Source: Cryptomeria japonica (taxonomy: Eukaryota; Streptophyta; Pinopsida; Cupressales; Cupressaceae). Taken from it: 64,000 nucleotides of DNA. Below are positions 46,898-58,536 of the stretch, in pieces. The stretch is taken from positions 142,480,897 to 142,544,896 of the forward strand of contig NC_081407.1 in the NCBI RefSeq assembly GCF_030272615.1, read 5' to 3'. The notes below the pieces were generated by a model that saw only the letters and a list, made by a program, of their open reading frames with translations, made no database searches and had not been told where the DNA came from. The translations under genes were made by a program, and so were the position numbers. The first letter of the stretch is position 1; each line of letters begins with the position of its first letter.

Positions 46898-47420
46898 TGT
46901 AGTGTCATAAATTATCATCGGTCCAATTTACACCTCATGTTTTTGTGCCTACTTTTGTGTGTCCTATCCTCATCTCCTTTATAGGTCCATTTGTGTCTAT
47001 TCTCTAGCTTTGAGACCATGAACAATATTTTGTGGGTCCTACCATGGGATACCCCCCCTCTTTCAACATTATTTTAGTTTTGATTGTGGTGGGACTAGGG
47101 TGTGAGCGACCTAGTTTGGACCATGGTGCCACAAAATGCCATGGTCTTGCTCAATCCGACCCAAATTTGAAATAGGGTTGGGGGTATATCTCATCAATAA
47201 GATTTGATCCTCATGACTCTGCATGACCTTTGGAGATTGGCCTAATAGATAATTTACCTAGGAGCCCCTATATAAAGATATTATATCAATCCATTTTAGA
47301 TCTAAGTCTCCATCTACTAGTAATCTGACATTTGTGCATTCGTGAAGCCTTCATCAAGTATTTTCAAAGATCTTCAAGGCTGCATATTCATCATTTAAGC
47401 ATTGTGGATCAAAGTCATGT
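46898..47420 (+). mobile_element. 5' LTR of element E (part shared with the 3' copy)
   Basis: It matches 58552-59075 base for base over most of its length. Shared words include CCAATTTACACCTCATGTTT, GTGGGTCCTACCATGGGATA and a TATA-like CCCCTATATAAAGATATTAT near 47267. The true LTR probably extends further right; its end and the PBS were not identified. Confidence 0.85.
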
Positions 47421-49900
47421 TAGTTCTTATAAAAGCATGTGTGTGTGATTAGAGTTTTTTCATGTTCATACCATTTCATACAACATTTGTGATTACATTC
47501 AAAGAGAAAAACATCATCATCAGCAAGTGTAGATATGAGGTATATCTATTTAGCATTTATTTTAATATTTACATTATTTCATTCAAGGTCCCCTATTCCC
47601 CAATTATTTCCCCCTTATTTCTATGTGCAGGAAATAGGTACAAAGATGTGTTTGGGAGGATTGACATAATTCACAGAGATGAACAAGTTCAACTTTTAGA
47701 GGCGAGAAATTCAAAGGACCATGGTGAATTGACACTACCTATTCCCAAAAAATCAACTTGAACTTATGGGAACAAATCCATGACATATTATTTTGCCCAT
47801 ATTCAAGTTGGTGTCTTTGTACGACATTTGTAGCTCACTATTTCGGCTCGATCTCTTCAATAATCACTATTTTGCCCCAATATTTAACAATTCAATCCAA
47901 GGAGGAGAAGCCCCTATCTAAGGAGCCTGGAATATGATTAGAATCTTGGTCTTGCAAGGATAGATCTATTGTATTCCTCTCCTCAATGTAATTATTTTAA
48001 TTAGGTCATTTAGTGGTTTTATTGTATTAATTTAACCCTAACCCTAATTTTCCACCATTACATTTTGAATCGACTCCTTACACCACTATTTCTGATTTGT
48101 ATTCTTAGAAATGATTTGTGGGCATTTTAATTTTCAAGCTTGCACTCATAGATTATATTTTTAACCAAAAGTTCATAAATTTAGAGGCATAAAAACCCTA
48201 ATTTATTTTGGTTAATTTGATTTGTGGATTACATAATTTGCAACTTTTGTTTTCAGATCTTATCTTAGGCATTCATAATGTCACTTAATAGATCTAATTT
48301 ATTTACCATTTCACATATGATTACATTTTTTTTACTTATATCTATAGACGTATAAAAATGACCACTTTCTTAAGTGAATATTTAATATTCATTTTACTCT
48401 CATTCCTCTATTTAATTATATTTAATTTAATTAAATTATCCACATTCATCTATTTGATTAAATAAGTTATTCAATTTATTTAATTAAATTCACCTAAGTC
48501 TTTTCTACCCCTTTAATTAAATAAATCACTTTATTTAATTAATTCCCCTTTATCCCCTTTTAATTAAATTGTTCATTGCAAATAAATAAATCTAATTTAT
48601 TTATTTAAAACCCCCACTTGTATTTATGCAAGTTGCATCTATTTTAGTTGAAATAAAGTAATTTATTTTAATTAAAATTACCCTCCATCCACTTGCATCT
48701 TCCTACATCTCCCACTTGCCTCTCTAAACCCCCTTCTAGATTCTTCTAATCAATTCTAAATTAGCCTAACCCATCCTCTAAATATTGTCACATTCCTAAA
48801 TAAAGGGAAGTCACTTCTCAAACCTTCAAAGTCTTTGAAAACCATTAAAAGCTTTATGTCTTCAACAAGTTAACCTTGAAAGTATTCTAAACTATTAATG
48901 GTTAACTCAACCCTCTTGCATGATTAGAGACTTTCTCTCTAACTCAACCCTCATCTAACCCAAGGGTCTCATCAAGCATTCATTGCTTTGACCATGGTTA
49001 TTCCTTTAACCCTTGCACAAGAGTTTACCCTTTTGGTAAAAGCTTTATCCATTGGATAACCCTAACCTAAGCTTAGCCCTTACCTCCTAAGGTAACCATG
49101 AGGTCTTCTCAAGCATTTAATGCTTCTTACATCTCTTCTCAAGCAGTCTTATGTTGACAATTGTCACCATTTCATTGGTGAGAATTTTAAACATGGATTG
49201 ATAGCTTTCAATCCTGGCCCTTGTTAAGATTATCCAATCTTGACCCTTCATTGCCATGTTTTTCTTATAAATAGAGCCCTCTTTTCTCCATTTTCATCAT
49301 CCAAGTTTCATGCATCTAGTCTATACATATTTTTATAAAGCATTGAGTCTCTCTTTTAATAGAAATCATCTAAACTAGCATTTTAGAAGTATTTCCATTA
49401 TCATAATAATCATATTAAGCTAGTGTATCATGTTAGGATAGTTCTTTTACTAATCCTTTCATCTTATCATACTATACATGCTAGTTTAACTCTTATTTGT
49501 TAATATCTTGCACATTTAGGATTGCATTCATGTTAGATTGATCAAACATCCCTCATTCTCATGATTGTCATCCCTAAGTCACTTTGCTCAGTGATCTGAG
49601 AGCAAAGGAAATGGTTTGAGGGGTCTTGTGAGATATAGAACAATGGAACATCCCTTGGGAAGTTGAGTTATTCCATATAACTCCATAACTTGCACCAAGA
49701 GTCCCATTGGTGTGTGGACTAGTCCTGAATTTCTATTTTCCGTTTCATCACACCACTTTTCCCGCACACAATATCTATCAAAATCATGTGTTGGATAATG
49801 GTTTTTTTTCACTTTACCTTGCTTCTTTTCAATCATAGAACTTTGGCATATTGCATTTTTAGTATTTCAAAAATGTTTCCTATTAATCAACTAAATCTTA
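47421..49900 (+). other. Probable rest of the 5' LTR and leader of element E
   Basis: No coding sequence is seen. Stretches at 48400-48610 are rich in TTAATTAAATAA-type palindromes like those of the Tat LTR. A second TATA-like CTTATAAATAGAG lies at 49264-49276. Words near 49720-49750 resemble the end of Tat-type leaders, but no clear primer site was found. Confidence 0.45.
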
Positions 49901-49929
49901 AATCTTTTATCCATGATGCATATTTTTTA

Positions 49930-51090
49930 TGGTGATATTTTTAGGAAAACACATTACATATGTAGATCACATAAAAGCTTTTGTAGATAATCATAATCCT
50001 AGAGATGCTAATGAAAAACCTAATACTTATACCTCTGGTACCTCTCCTAGGGTATCTCATGTGAATGAAGAAAGGGGCCAATACTACTATCAATGATCTC
50101 TCTAATGGAGAACAAGCATTTAAGAGAAACATGGAACCATCTTATTCTCATACACATACCCTAGTGCAATGGGGACAAGGTCAAAATATTGGTGTTTCAA
50201 TCTCTCTAAACCCCCCTTCTTCTCCTAGAGCTTATCTTAACCATCAAAACATTTGTTTCTTCCCAACCTATCAAAGAGGATATGCATGATGATAGAAAGG
50301 AGAATTTATGCACAAAGGATATTCATTCTTTATCTACTTCTCCCTTTATTCCTTCTAGGTGTACTTACACTACAAATTTTAAATAAATTCATTATAATAC
50401 TCCTTCCTCTCAATTAGAAATCTCTTAAATAGGAGTGGTTATAACATTATATCAAAACAAGGTTATAGAGGGCAAGGAGTTGGAAAATATAAACAAGGAA
50501 TTAAATTCTCTATAAACCCTCCTACACAAGATACTACCGAATGTCTAGGACATCCTCATCATTCACCTATGGATGATATCCTTATGGTTCAAAAAATTAA
50601 GGATTACTTTGCAAGACATAAACTCTATCATACATCTAAAGGTGCTTCTTCCTTAAACACTCCTTTTTGCTCACATCATCAAACTAATGACCATGATACT
50701 AATTATTGTCTATATTTTTAAAATATAATGCAAGGTCTCATTGATAATGGCATAGGCAAAATAATCTATAGAAAAAAATCCATCTTCTTCTAGCAACCCT
50801 TGTCCTACATCTCAAGAGACAAGACCTATTCCTATTAATGACAATGAGAAACTAGCTACTAGAATCTTTTGGATATTGAAGTAATATAAGAATGTTGTTT
50901 TTTCTTTCATTAGACTTAATCACAATTATAAGAATAAGGAAGGTGATGAACATTCTTATCATTGTAGTTAATATCATTATCTTGGAAATTGTAAAGAATT
51001 TAAAATATTTGTTAAAGGAAAATATGATAGAGCTCACATAGATCTTACAACTGACCTTGCACCCTTCCTTACTGAAGAGGTAGTGCCTTA
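49930..51090 (+). pseudogene. Element E gag-like remnants with G-patch and zinc-finger-like words
   Basis: Frames with stops read KAFVDNHNPRDANEKPNTY near 49970-50030, then a G-patch-like GYRGQGVGKYKQGI at about 50461-50502. A Cys/His segment follows at about 50666-50712 (FCSHHQTNDHDTNYC), resembling the CEFHKSKGHKTSNC of the Tat Gag. A second weak Cys/His set lies near 50955-51000. This supports a Tat-related gag/protease region. G-patch and Cys/His are in the opposite order to the Tat element at 1-10834. Confidence 0.55.
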
Positions 51091-51508
51091 GCACTCCATT
51101 CACCCTCCATGTTTCTCCTCACTCTATGAAACTAGTAGTTAACTTCATTGGGGGATCTTTGTCATGAGTGGTGATTCTTTTTCATTTTCAATCATCTTGG
51201 GGTAGTAACATAACTCATTCTTGCCTCTATGCTTGGGAGGCAAGAATATTATCTTATCTCCTATCTATACAAGGTTTCACTATTTCCTTTATGGGTTTCA
51301 TTTCTCATAACTTGATGTCCTTTCTTGCATGAAATTATCCTTCATACAAGCACATGTGTGTTTTTTGGTTAGGATTTATTCCTTTCTTGAAATGGTCTCT
51401 TATGACTAATATCTCCTTAGAGGGGCATGTGATCCTTCATCTTAATTATACATCTCTCCTTTTTAAAGATTACCTCTTCTTTAGAGTTGCATTTTGAATA
51501 TCTTGATG
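51091..51508 (+). other. Non-coding internal part of element E
   Basis: No coding frame. The words CTTGATGTCCTTTCTTGCAT (51311) recur as CTTGATGTCTTTTCTTGCAT across the next LTR insertion (51502 joined to 52315), which suggests a degenerate tandem repeat here. Confidence 0.5.
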
Positions 51509-52309
51509 TGATGCAGGAGCATCCCTAGTTCTTGGCAATCTTGCATCACCCAAAAAAATATTTCCTTTCAGTTTCTTTGTTCTTTTCAACAGTTTTGTTT
51601 CTAAGAGTTACTAGATACCTCGGTGTTGATCATTTCTCTTGCGGAGCTAGATTTGAATTTAATTCTTGTTCATCTTTATTTTTCTAGATCCACATTTCAT
51701 TTGGATCTCTTTCCGACAAGTTATCACTTCTGGATTGGTTGGCAATTTCCTGTTTTCCTCGGATGCTTGAGCTTAATGGCTAGTTGGTGTTCCTGGATCT
51801 TGTAGAGCGATTCCTTGATTTTTGGAGCTGAATTATCATGTGTGGGATGATCTTTAATGCCTAGCTAACCCTCTTGTTGGTTTGCACTTTGTGGTGATTC
51901 TTTTTTAAAGGATTTTGATCTCTCCTTTGGGTCGATCTATCTACACGTTTCATTTTCCTTTATTTGGGGATTGTGATCTTTCCTAGCCAACTCGGATGTT
52001 CCAAGATGCTATATAATGATGTATTTGGTTGTAGAAGATGAGTATTCAGGATATAGAACCATAGATTATAATTTTAGTCCTATGTTTCTTCCGGATTGAT
52101 GCATATGGACATATTTATGTAACAAGGCAGTTGCCTGCATGTAAGTCGAATGTTACCAGTAGTTGCATTTGAATCAATGAATTGATCAATGCTTGATATG
52201 GAATTATCTCTCTCTCTCTCTCTCTCTCTCATGTTGTATTGTGTTGTTTTGATCTTTCTGCACTAACCAGACTTCCTCTTTGGGGATCCTCCTATCCGTG
52301 GCTGCACCA
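51509..52309 (+). mobile_element. Solo LTR (TSD TGATG)
   Basis: 801 bp, TGATGCAGGAGC to GGCTGCACCA, flanked on both sides by TGATG (51504-51508, 52310-52314). The start resembles the minus-strand solo LTR at 18449-19477. It contains a (TC)12 microsatellite at 52207-52230. No coding sequence. Confidence 0.9.
52207..52230. repeat. (TC)12 microsatellite
   Basis: Uninterrupted TC dinucleotides near the 3' end of the solo LTR. Confidence 0.97.
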
Positions 52310-52374
52310 TGATGTCTTTTCTTGCATTGAATATTCCTTCATGTGAGTACATAGTGAATTTTCTTATGTATAAT

Positions 52375-53790
52375 TGTTAAGGCTCAAATTTGCACCCTAC
52401 TAAACTACAAGTTTAGTAATTTGGCCTAACATGGGATTCACTTCTGCATGTGGGCAATGCGCAAACTTGAAATGAAACCTCCGGTTCCTAGGCCGGTTCC
52501 TATTGGATAAATCGCCTATTTTCTCTTCTAACAACTGAAAACTTGGTAGGAAAAGGGAAGAGAAAAGGAAAAATAAAAATAAACTAAGTAACTAGGTGAT
52601 TCACCAAACTTTGAGGGAAACTAAAATGATAATGACAGGTCTCTAATTGCAAAAAATTTCTATTTTAGTGGGTAACACTTCTATTCTATATAGGCCTGCA
52701 TAAATGTTTCACAGAAAGGTCCTAGACTGAGCAATCAAGGAAAATATATATTCACATAAAAGCTCCATGTTCTTGTGGACACAAACTGCAACCTGCAAAC
52801 AAAATACACTTCTGCGACTAGGCTCTTGATGAGACAAAATAACAAGGAATAATACAATTCACTGGTTACCTCTATCAATCATGCTATGAACACAAAGATA
52901 CAGAAAGAAAAGAAGGCTTGAAAAAGAAACTTAATAAAACCTTGCTCCAAAAGATGTTGTCATCATATATTCAATCTCCAAGATTGAGTTACAGAAAGTA
53001 TACAAGAAAATATGCTAAGGATAAAATGTTGTCACGAGAGCCTTCTCTGCATAATCAGAACTAACTCCAAATGAAGTGTCTTTAGGCACTAAGTACAAAA
53101 AACCCCAACTGATTTGGGTCGGATGCAAGAAAAATGCCTCAAAAAGAGGAGTCTAGAAGACACCAAAGAGGGCTATAAACCTGGAAAAGTCTTCCTTAAT
53201 AAATAATCAACCCAAAAGAGCACTAGAAACAGCCTCAAAACACTTAACCAAGTAATAAAAGCCCCCCAAAATGGTGGAAAAGTCCAACTTCGACCCTTTA
53301 CCTAAAATTGCTCCAACCTCCCTAGATTTGCTCCATTTGGTTTCAAACAACCTCATGTTCCTATAAAGACGCTCTTGTCTCCAAAAATATCTCAACTCCT
53401 TTTGAATTCTTCCCAAGTGGTTATGAGTGATCCTATATGCTCTCCTTATGTCTCCAAACTGAAAAGACTTCTTTCAATGAAAGCCTTATCTCTCCTGAAT
53501 TAACTCCTCCTTAAAAACTAAGTCAAAAGACTTAGTCTCCTTCTTGCATATGAGTATACCTTTTACATTTAGAATAATATTTAATTACAATTTATAATTG
53601 CATTGTAATTAAATATCTTTTACAAATAAATACCAGCTTTTGAAATAAGAATGAAAACAAAAATATAATAAAAATAAAACATATTTGATATTTTAATAAA
53701 CATCCATTTATCAAATATGTCTGACTTTTATTATATTTTGAACATTTATTTAATCCCAGCGGACTTGAGGAAGAATTATCAAATATGACA
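52375..53790 (-). mobile_element. Possible LTR, uncertain limits
   Basis: Non-coding. The plus strand starts TGTTAAGGC and could end AAATATGACA. A perfect hairpin ACTAAACT-ACA-AGTTTAGT lies at 52409-52427. No target duplication and no second copy in the window, so the call rests on termini and overall look only. Confidence 0.3.
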
Positions 53791-54061
53791 AAGGGTTTTA
53801 TAACCCTAAAAGTATCTCACTCCCATCGCATTTTCCTCATTTTGCAAAATGAAAACAACTTGGAAGGTTCTCGAGGGTTTGGTGCCGCCATGGATGAAGG
53901 TTGTTGGACTTTCTGGGTCTTGTCTTTAAATGCAAATTTTGTTTTTCACAGGTACGCAAATGACTCCTGATGAATGTTTCTCTATTAATATACCATTGCT
54001 GGAAGTACGAAGAGGGTTTTTTCCTTTTGTTTCTTCGAGATTTCAACTCTGTATAAAGCCC
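53791..54061. other. Unassigned sequence beside the P4H retrocopy
   Basis: A short plus frame (53785-53970) is present, with CACAGGT at 53948-53954 like a splice junction, but no recognisable protein. Nothing else is seen. Confidence 0.4.
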
Positions 54062-54080
54062 TTTTTTCTTTTTTTTTTTT
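54062..54080 (-). other. Possible poly(A) tract of the P4H retrocopy
   Basis: On the minus strand a run of 12 A then G and 6 A lies about 290 bases after the P4H stop codon, where a retroposed mRNA tail would be expected. No flanking duplication was found. Confidence 0.4.
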
Positions 54081-54371
54081 AAAACATTTTGTGTGTAACT
54101 TACAATCATTGCATTTCGTGAGATGATCTGTCTGTATTTCACAGTTGTGTTGGTCAAGCCAATAATCAAGCCACTAGCCCATGTCATTGTTCCAAAAGAT
54201 AGCATCAATTGCAAGTTGCCGAGCAATAGAGCTTGAATGAAATCTTTAGCAACTGAATTTTTACCAAGAGCTTTGGCAAAAAAAAAAAACTATATTCAAT
54301 TCCATCTGCAATAAATAAGTATTCAGATCTACAGGTATGATAGAAGTGGTATGCAATGTTGTAAGATTCTT

Positions 54372-55130
54372 CTAATTACTCATCCATCGTGAACTGAAGT
54401 CCCATCCAGTTTCAGCAGTTGTAGCATCTGGGTGAAGACTGAAGAACAGTAGGGCATCCCCTTTGTTGGGCTTCACTGAATAGCCACGCTTGGCACATTC
54501 TGACCACGAATCATCTTTTGGCTGGCTCTGCTTTGATTCTGCATTAGGAAAGACAGTCTCTCCCCCCTTCACCACATCAGATAAATACATCAGCACTGTG
54601 GCAATTCTGTGACCACCCATGGCTTGATTGAGTTTATCATCAAAATGAGGTTCATATTTCTGGCCATTTTCGTAATGCAAAATCTGCATTGCCTCTCCAT
54701 TTTCTTTTGGAAGAAATGTCCAAGCTGCAATCCTTTCCTCGATCCTTGCAACAATTTCATCTTGGCCTTTACTCAAGAACATTCCTGAGCTTGTTCGGAT
54801 TTCACTCATAACACTTTTCCTTGACTCATTGTCTGCAACCATGGATTTCTCCATCTTGTCTCTTGACAATGCAATGAGATGATCACACTCTTCATCTGTA
54901 AGGAAATTCTTGTACAAAAAGGCCCTGGGATGCCAAGACAACTGAGTTACTCGAGCTGGATCAAAGCCAGAAGGTGGACCATATTTCAATATGGAAAGTT
55001 TAGACGCATCCTTGCTAGTTCTCAATGGTATCCTATACGTTTCACCGAGCCATCCAGGGAGCTCCATTGCAGACTCTGCAAATCGGCTATACATTGCCAC
55101 AATTATCAATACTCCTGCAAACGGCGTCAT
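54372..55130 (-). pseudogene. Prolyl 4-hydroxylase-like retrocopy, 3'-truncated (252 aa)
   Basis: The plant prolyl 4-hydroxylase alpha-subunit family oxidises proline in secreted proteins using Fe(II) and 2-oxoglutarate. An N-terminal hydrophobic stretch (residues 3-14) precedes a near-complete catalytic domain from about residue 55 (GFDPARVTQLSWHPRAFLYKN, MVADNESRKS, RTSSGMFL, KGGETVFP, GDALLFFSLHPDATT). Iron ligands His162 and Asp164 (HFD) remain, but the family's YFH after HFD is missing. The coding sequence leaves the family after HPDATT, losing the distal His ligand, the 2-oxoglutarate Lys and the C-terminal Cys-rich end. No intron interrupts about 180 conserved codons, although plant P4H genes are known to have several. 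It is likely a non-functional processed copy or captured transcript. Start chosen: ATG 55130; the true N-terminus may differ. Confidence 0.85.
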
Positions 55131-55270
55131 GGCCGTTCAAATTTGAATCACCACAACAAAACCCAAGCTTTGCCATACCCAAAAGATCAGTTGTAGTAAC
55201 CACCCACTTGCGCTAGTGTAACCAGTTTCGATTGCCCAAAACCCTCAAAATCCCCTTTGTGTTTGAATCA

Positions 55271-55960
55271 TTAGTAAATAATGACTATTTGCCTTCTATT
55301 TCCATCAATAAAACCACATGCATAACCAACATTGATTGCAGTTTCTATCTTGTCTCCAGTCAAAACCCAAATTTTGATACCAGCTTGCAGCAAAATATGA
55401 ATGCACGTGGGAACACCATCTTGTAGCTTGTCCCCAATTGCTACACACCCAAGTAAAATAAATTGTTCCTTGATTAACTCTGCAACTTGATGTATTCTCT
55501 GTTCTCGGTCAGTTAAAGAAGACCTTGCTTCTTGAAACATTGCATTCCATGATTGGTACATACTAAAATCAAGAAACCGGTAAGCAACACAAAGTGTTCT
55601 GATGCCTTCTGAAGAAAATTTTCCTAGGTGGTTCCAGGTGGCAACTGCAATTGGGCTCTTGTTGTCTTCCAATCTCTGATAAATGGCAGAGTCAGCACCC
55701 TTGCAATATAAAATCAGTTGGCCAGTTGGATGATCACATATAACAGACTGCCGTTTCCTTGAGTTGTTAAACTCCAAGACATTCAGTATTTTATATTCAA
55801 CATCCTGTACAGAACCTGGTCCTTGAACATGTGATTCACGTACAATGACACTTGTGGTAGTTCTCCATAAAATATAAGACCCAGGGCAGCCAGCAAGAAC
55901 ATAGATCATAGCGGGCAGCCAGATTTCGACCTCATATCCTTTTATCCAAGTTGTCGTCAC
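55271..55960 (-). pseudogene. P4-type ATPase (aminophospholipid flippase, ALA3-like) fragment
   Basis: P4-ATPases move phospholipids across membranes. From about 55850 to 55275 the minus strand reads the nucleotide-binding and early P-domain part: [60 protein letters not shown] and [21 protein letters not shown]. The DKTGT phosphorylation site, the remaining P domain and all membrane segments are absent. Residues 1-32 ([18 protein letters not shown] region) do not fit the family and come from other sequence. About 190 conserved codons run without an intron, unusual for the many-exon ALA3-like genes. It lies 140 bp upstream of the P4H fragment, same strand. Confidence 0.85.
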
Positions 55961-56318
55961 AGCAATTCAATTCCATGTAAGGAAATGAAGTTCGAGCACG
56001 GGCTCGTGACACTCATTTCATTACCAGTTGATTCTGATTTCATTGAAGTTCACTGTTTGAACATGCATTTAAAACTCAAATACTCTGTTTCTTTACCAAC
56101 TTGCTGCATTGAATTGTTTATCTTCACGATGTGGTATTGACCCTTTTTAAATACTGTAAGGTTTCACATTGAAATAATATGTCCCTTAAAACAGTTTATT
56201 CATTAATATCTTCTTTTATGCATATCATGGATAGTAAAGTAAAAGGTTTCATATTTAAAACAAACATGTCCCTTTGATACTTCAGTTGGTTTCTTCATCA
56301 TTCCACTTGATATTCTGA
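55961..56318. other. Unassigned sequence
   Basis: No coding frame or repeat recognised between the flippase fragment and the foldback. Confidence 0.5.
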
Positions 56319-56401
56319 AATTAGTTACTCTAAAGGGTATGTCGGGCTCATAGCCGAAGGGAGCCTCGGTCAGGGGCACATGCCAATTAGAGTAACTAAT
56401 T
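56319..56401. repeat. Foldback hairpin, 83 nt
   Basis: Perfect 15-bp arms (56319-56333 and 56387-56401, AATTAGTTACTCTAA and its complement) continue after a 2x2 internal loop with 7 more pairs (56336-56342 with 56378-56384, one G-T). The apical part holds two small hairpins (GGCTCATAGCC; CCGA...TCGG) and is GC-rich against AT-rich flanks. It could be a small RNA precursor, a foldback transposon relic or a chance palindrome. Confidence 0.75.
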
Positions 56402-57623
56402 ATCTGCACATGAAACAAACACATTAGCATAAACATTTCTTTTTCCTGAAGTAGTGATTTGTCTTTATCTTTCCCGCCCTTTCAAAACAGAAATATGATA
56501 GGCTATAATAAATGATATGTTGTAGGATAATCTTTCATTGCTTAGATCGGTTGGATCTAACACCTCTTCTTTTTTGTGCAGGAAAGTAGGAGTTTTTTAA
56601 AGTCTGAAGATCGAGAAAACATTCATAAGGGCAACGGGGCAGCCAATAACCAGTCAAAGCAACCCAAGGCAATGACTGGTTATCCTCACACTCATTATTT
56701 GATTCTATCCTTTTTTGTTTTGGATATGTAGGAAAGATAGAAATGCTAAGCTCACGGCTTGTGTGAGGTTTTAAGAAACTCAGTGTATATAAATATGCTT
56801 CAGATGCATGAACTCAATTTGTAATCTATCATTGTTCAATACAAATGAAAAATACGCCCTTTCTTCTTTTTAAACACTGCAATGTACCTTTTGTAAATGC
56901 AATCATTTGATAAATATGCATCCTTTGGCTAAAATTACATGGGTAATGAAATTTTAGATAACAATAATCTCTCCTTATAGGTTGTGTAATTCTTCTCATT
57001 GTCCGTACACTTTGGGGGCATTTATTTATCTTACCCCTTCTAAGGATCCACTTTTCCTTTGTTGAGTGTTGTTTGCTTATGATTTGATGTCATTCCTTGT
57101 GTGAAGTTGTTGTTTGCTCAAGGATTCTCTCTTATGCAAGAGGTGTGTATCCTTGGATAAAACTTCTTTTACACTTGGCAATGCATGTCTATTATAAACA
57201 AACCCCTTACTTTGGGTCAAAGTGTGTCATCCTTAATCAATAATCCCTTTCACTTAGCAATAGGAGGAAGGTAAGCATTCTTTTTCCACTTCCTTTCTTT
57301 TGGTAGAAGATGTTATGTTTGTTCAAGAAAATTCTCTTGGAGGAAGATGTCTTTTGAGCAAAGATATCTTCTCCTCCAAGGATCCTCTCTACACTTGTTG
57401 CAAGATATCTCTTTTTCAACTATCTTATCCTTGCTTATAAGAGAATCGCCTTTTTAACTTAGATTTATGAACATTGTTACCTAAAAGGATATCTCCTTAC
57501 AGTTGAAGGTGGGTATCCTTGTTTCTATCTTCCTTAAGACATCAAGATAGGACTATGTTGACATTTTAAGCGGGGGACATACACATCGTCCTCTTTGTAC
57601 TATATTGTATTATATTTTTGCAT
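56402..57623 (+). other. Non-coding internal part of element E
   Basis: It contains a perfect 11-bp inverted repeat at 56646-56656/56673-56683 (ATAACCAGTCA, 16-nt loop) and a TATA-like TATATAAATATG at 56786-56797. A CAAGGAT-rich degenerate repeat region runs at 57030-57430. No coding frame. Confidence 0.5.
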
Positions 57624-57975
57624 GTCTTAAATGGGGATTTCATTCTCAAAACCAGAGAATAAAATCTTACATGAGATGTTTCATACTTGAAACTAGACAC
57701 ATCATTTATATATGTCTTATACAGGGTGCAAATTCTTGAAACTAGATCAAACAAAATCTTACATAAGATGTCCTCAAAACTAGACATATATTTGTCTTAC
57801 ACGATGTTACAAATTATTGAAACCAGAGCAAACAACTCTTACATGAGATGTTCCCAAAACCAGACACACATTTTCTCATTTATTTCATGTCTTATATAGG
57901 TCATTGCATGCACAAAACTAGAGAAAACAAACTCTTATACGAGATGCTTAACACCTAAAACCAGATAGTTGCATA
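57624..57975 (+). repeat. Four degenerate tandem units of 80-95 bp
   Basis: Units start GTCTTA at 57624, 57714, 57794 and 57889. Each has a (A/C)AAAC(C/T)AGA word, then TCTTA(C/T)A(T/C)(G/A)AGATG, then a second AAACTAGA/AAACCAGA word. They lie between the gene fragments and the polypurine tract, a common place for tandem repeats in Tat-like elements. Confidence 0.88.
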
Positions 57976-58033
57976 TGAAGGATGAGTGGAACTAGCAAAA
58001 CACTTATAGACTATTCCTACTCTCCTTCCTAAC

Positions 58034-58141
58034 ATGGATCACCTAGTAAAACACAACTAGAATGTGATATCCATGTCCACTCTCACTCTTCTTCTCATAG
58101 ATCACCTAGAAAATCACAAATAGAGTGTGATATCCATGCCT
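58034..58141 (+). repeat. Two tandem units of about 62 bp
   Basis: CAT(G/A)GATCACCTAG followed by AAA.CACAA.TAGA.TGTGATATCCATG occurs twice, the second copy starting near 58096. Confidence 0.85.
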
Positions 58142-58536
58142 CTTTTATTTTCTAAACATGAGCTCATAGCTTTCCTATTTATAGTTAATGATTTGATGTG
58201 TGGTCTTTCTCTTGTTATGTGATCACTTATGTTATTTTGATGGCATTTTCAAGAGTGATATTAGTGGTTGAGACATTTTGATTATCGAGATCTCTTTGGC
58301 TAGTTGAATTGAGTTATTGTTTTGGTTTTTACCTTTTGTGTTATTTTTTTTTAAGCCCTTGTCTTGTTTTGTGTGCCCCTGCATTCAATTGTGTGAGTTA
58401 AGATCCTAAGATTGGGGGCCTGCTTCCTTGAGAATAGTGATGTCTTAGACTCCTTGCGATCTCGCTCCTAATTTCTCCTCTCTTTCATCTTTCATCTACT
58501 TTACCGTGAGTATTTGCATAGGCTCACACTCCTGTT

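Noticed and set aside
48024-48044. Telomere-like AACCCTAACCCTAA
   Set aside because: Only two imperfect units, and the usual plant repeat is CCCTAAA; chance in AT/C-rich sequence.
52375-53790. Confident LTR call
   Set aside because: No target duplication, no partner copy, and termini do not pair; kept only as a low-confidence feature.
54372-55130. Functional prolyl 4-hydroxylase gene
   Set aside because: Distal His and Lys of the active site and the C-terminal region are absent, and there are no introns.
56319-56401. A known conserved plant microRNA
   Set aside because: The loop word GAAGGGAGC recalls miR159/319 but does not match their mature sequence or place in a stem arm.
57624-57975. 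CRISPR-like array
   Set aside because: Units are degenerate over their whole length with no constant repeat/unique spacer pattern, and the context is plant nuclear DNA.
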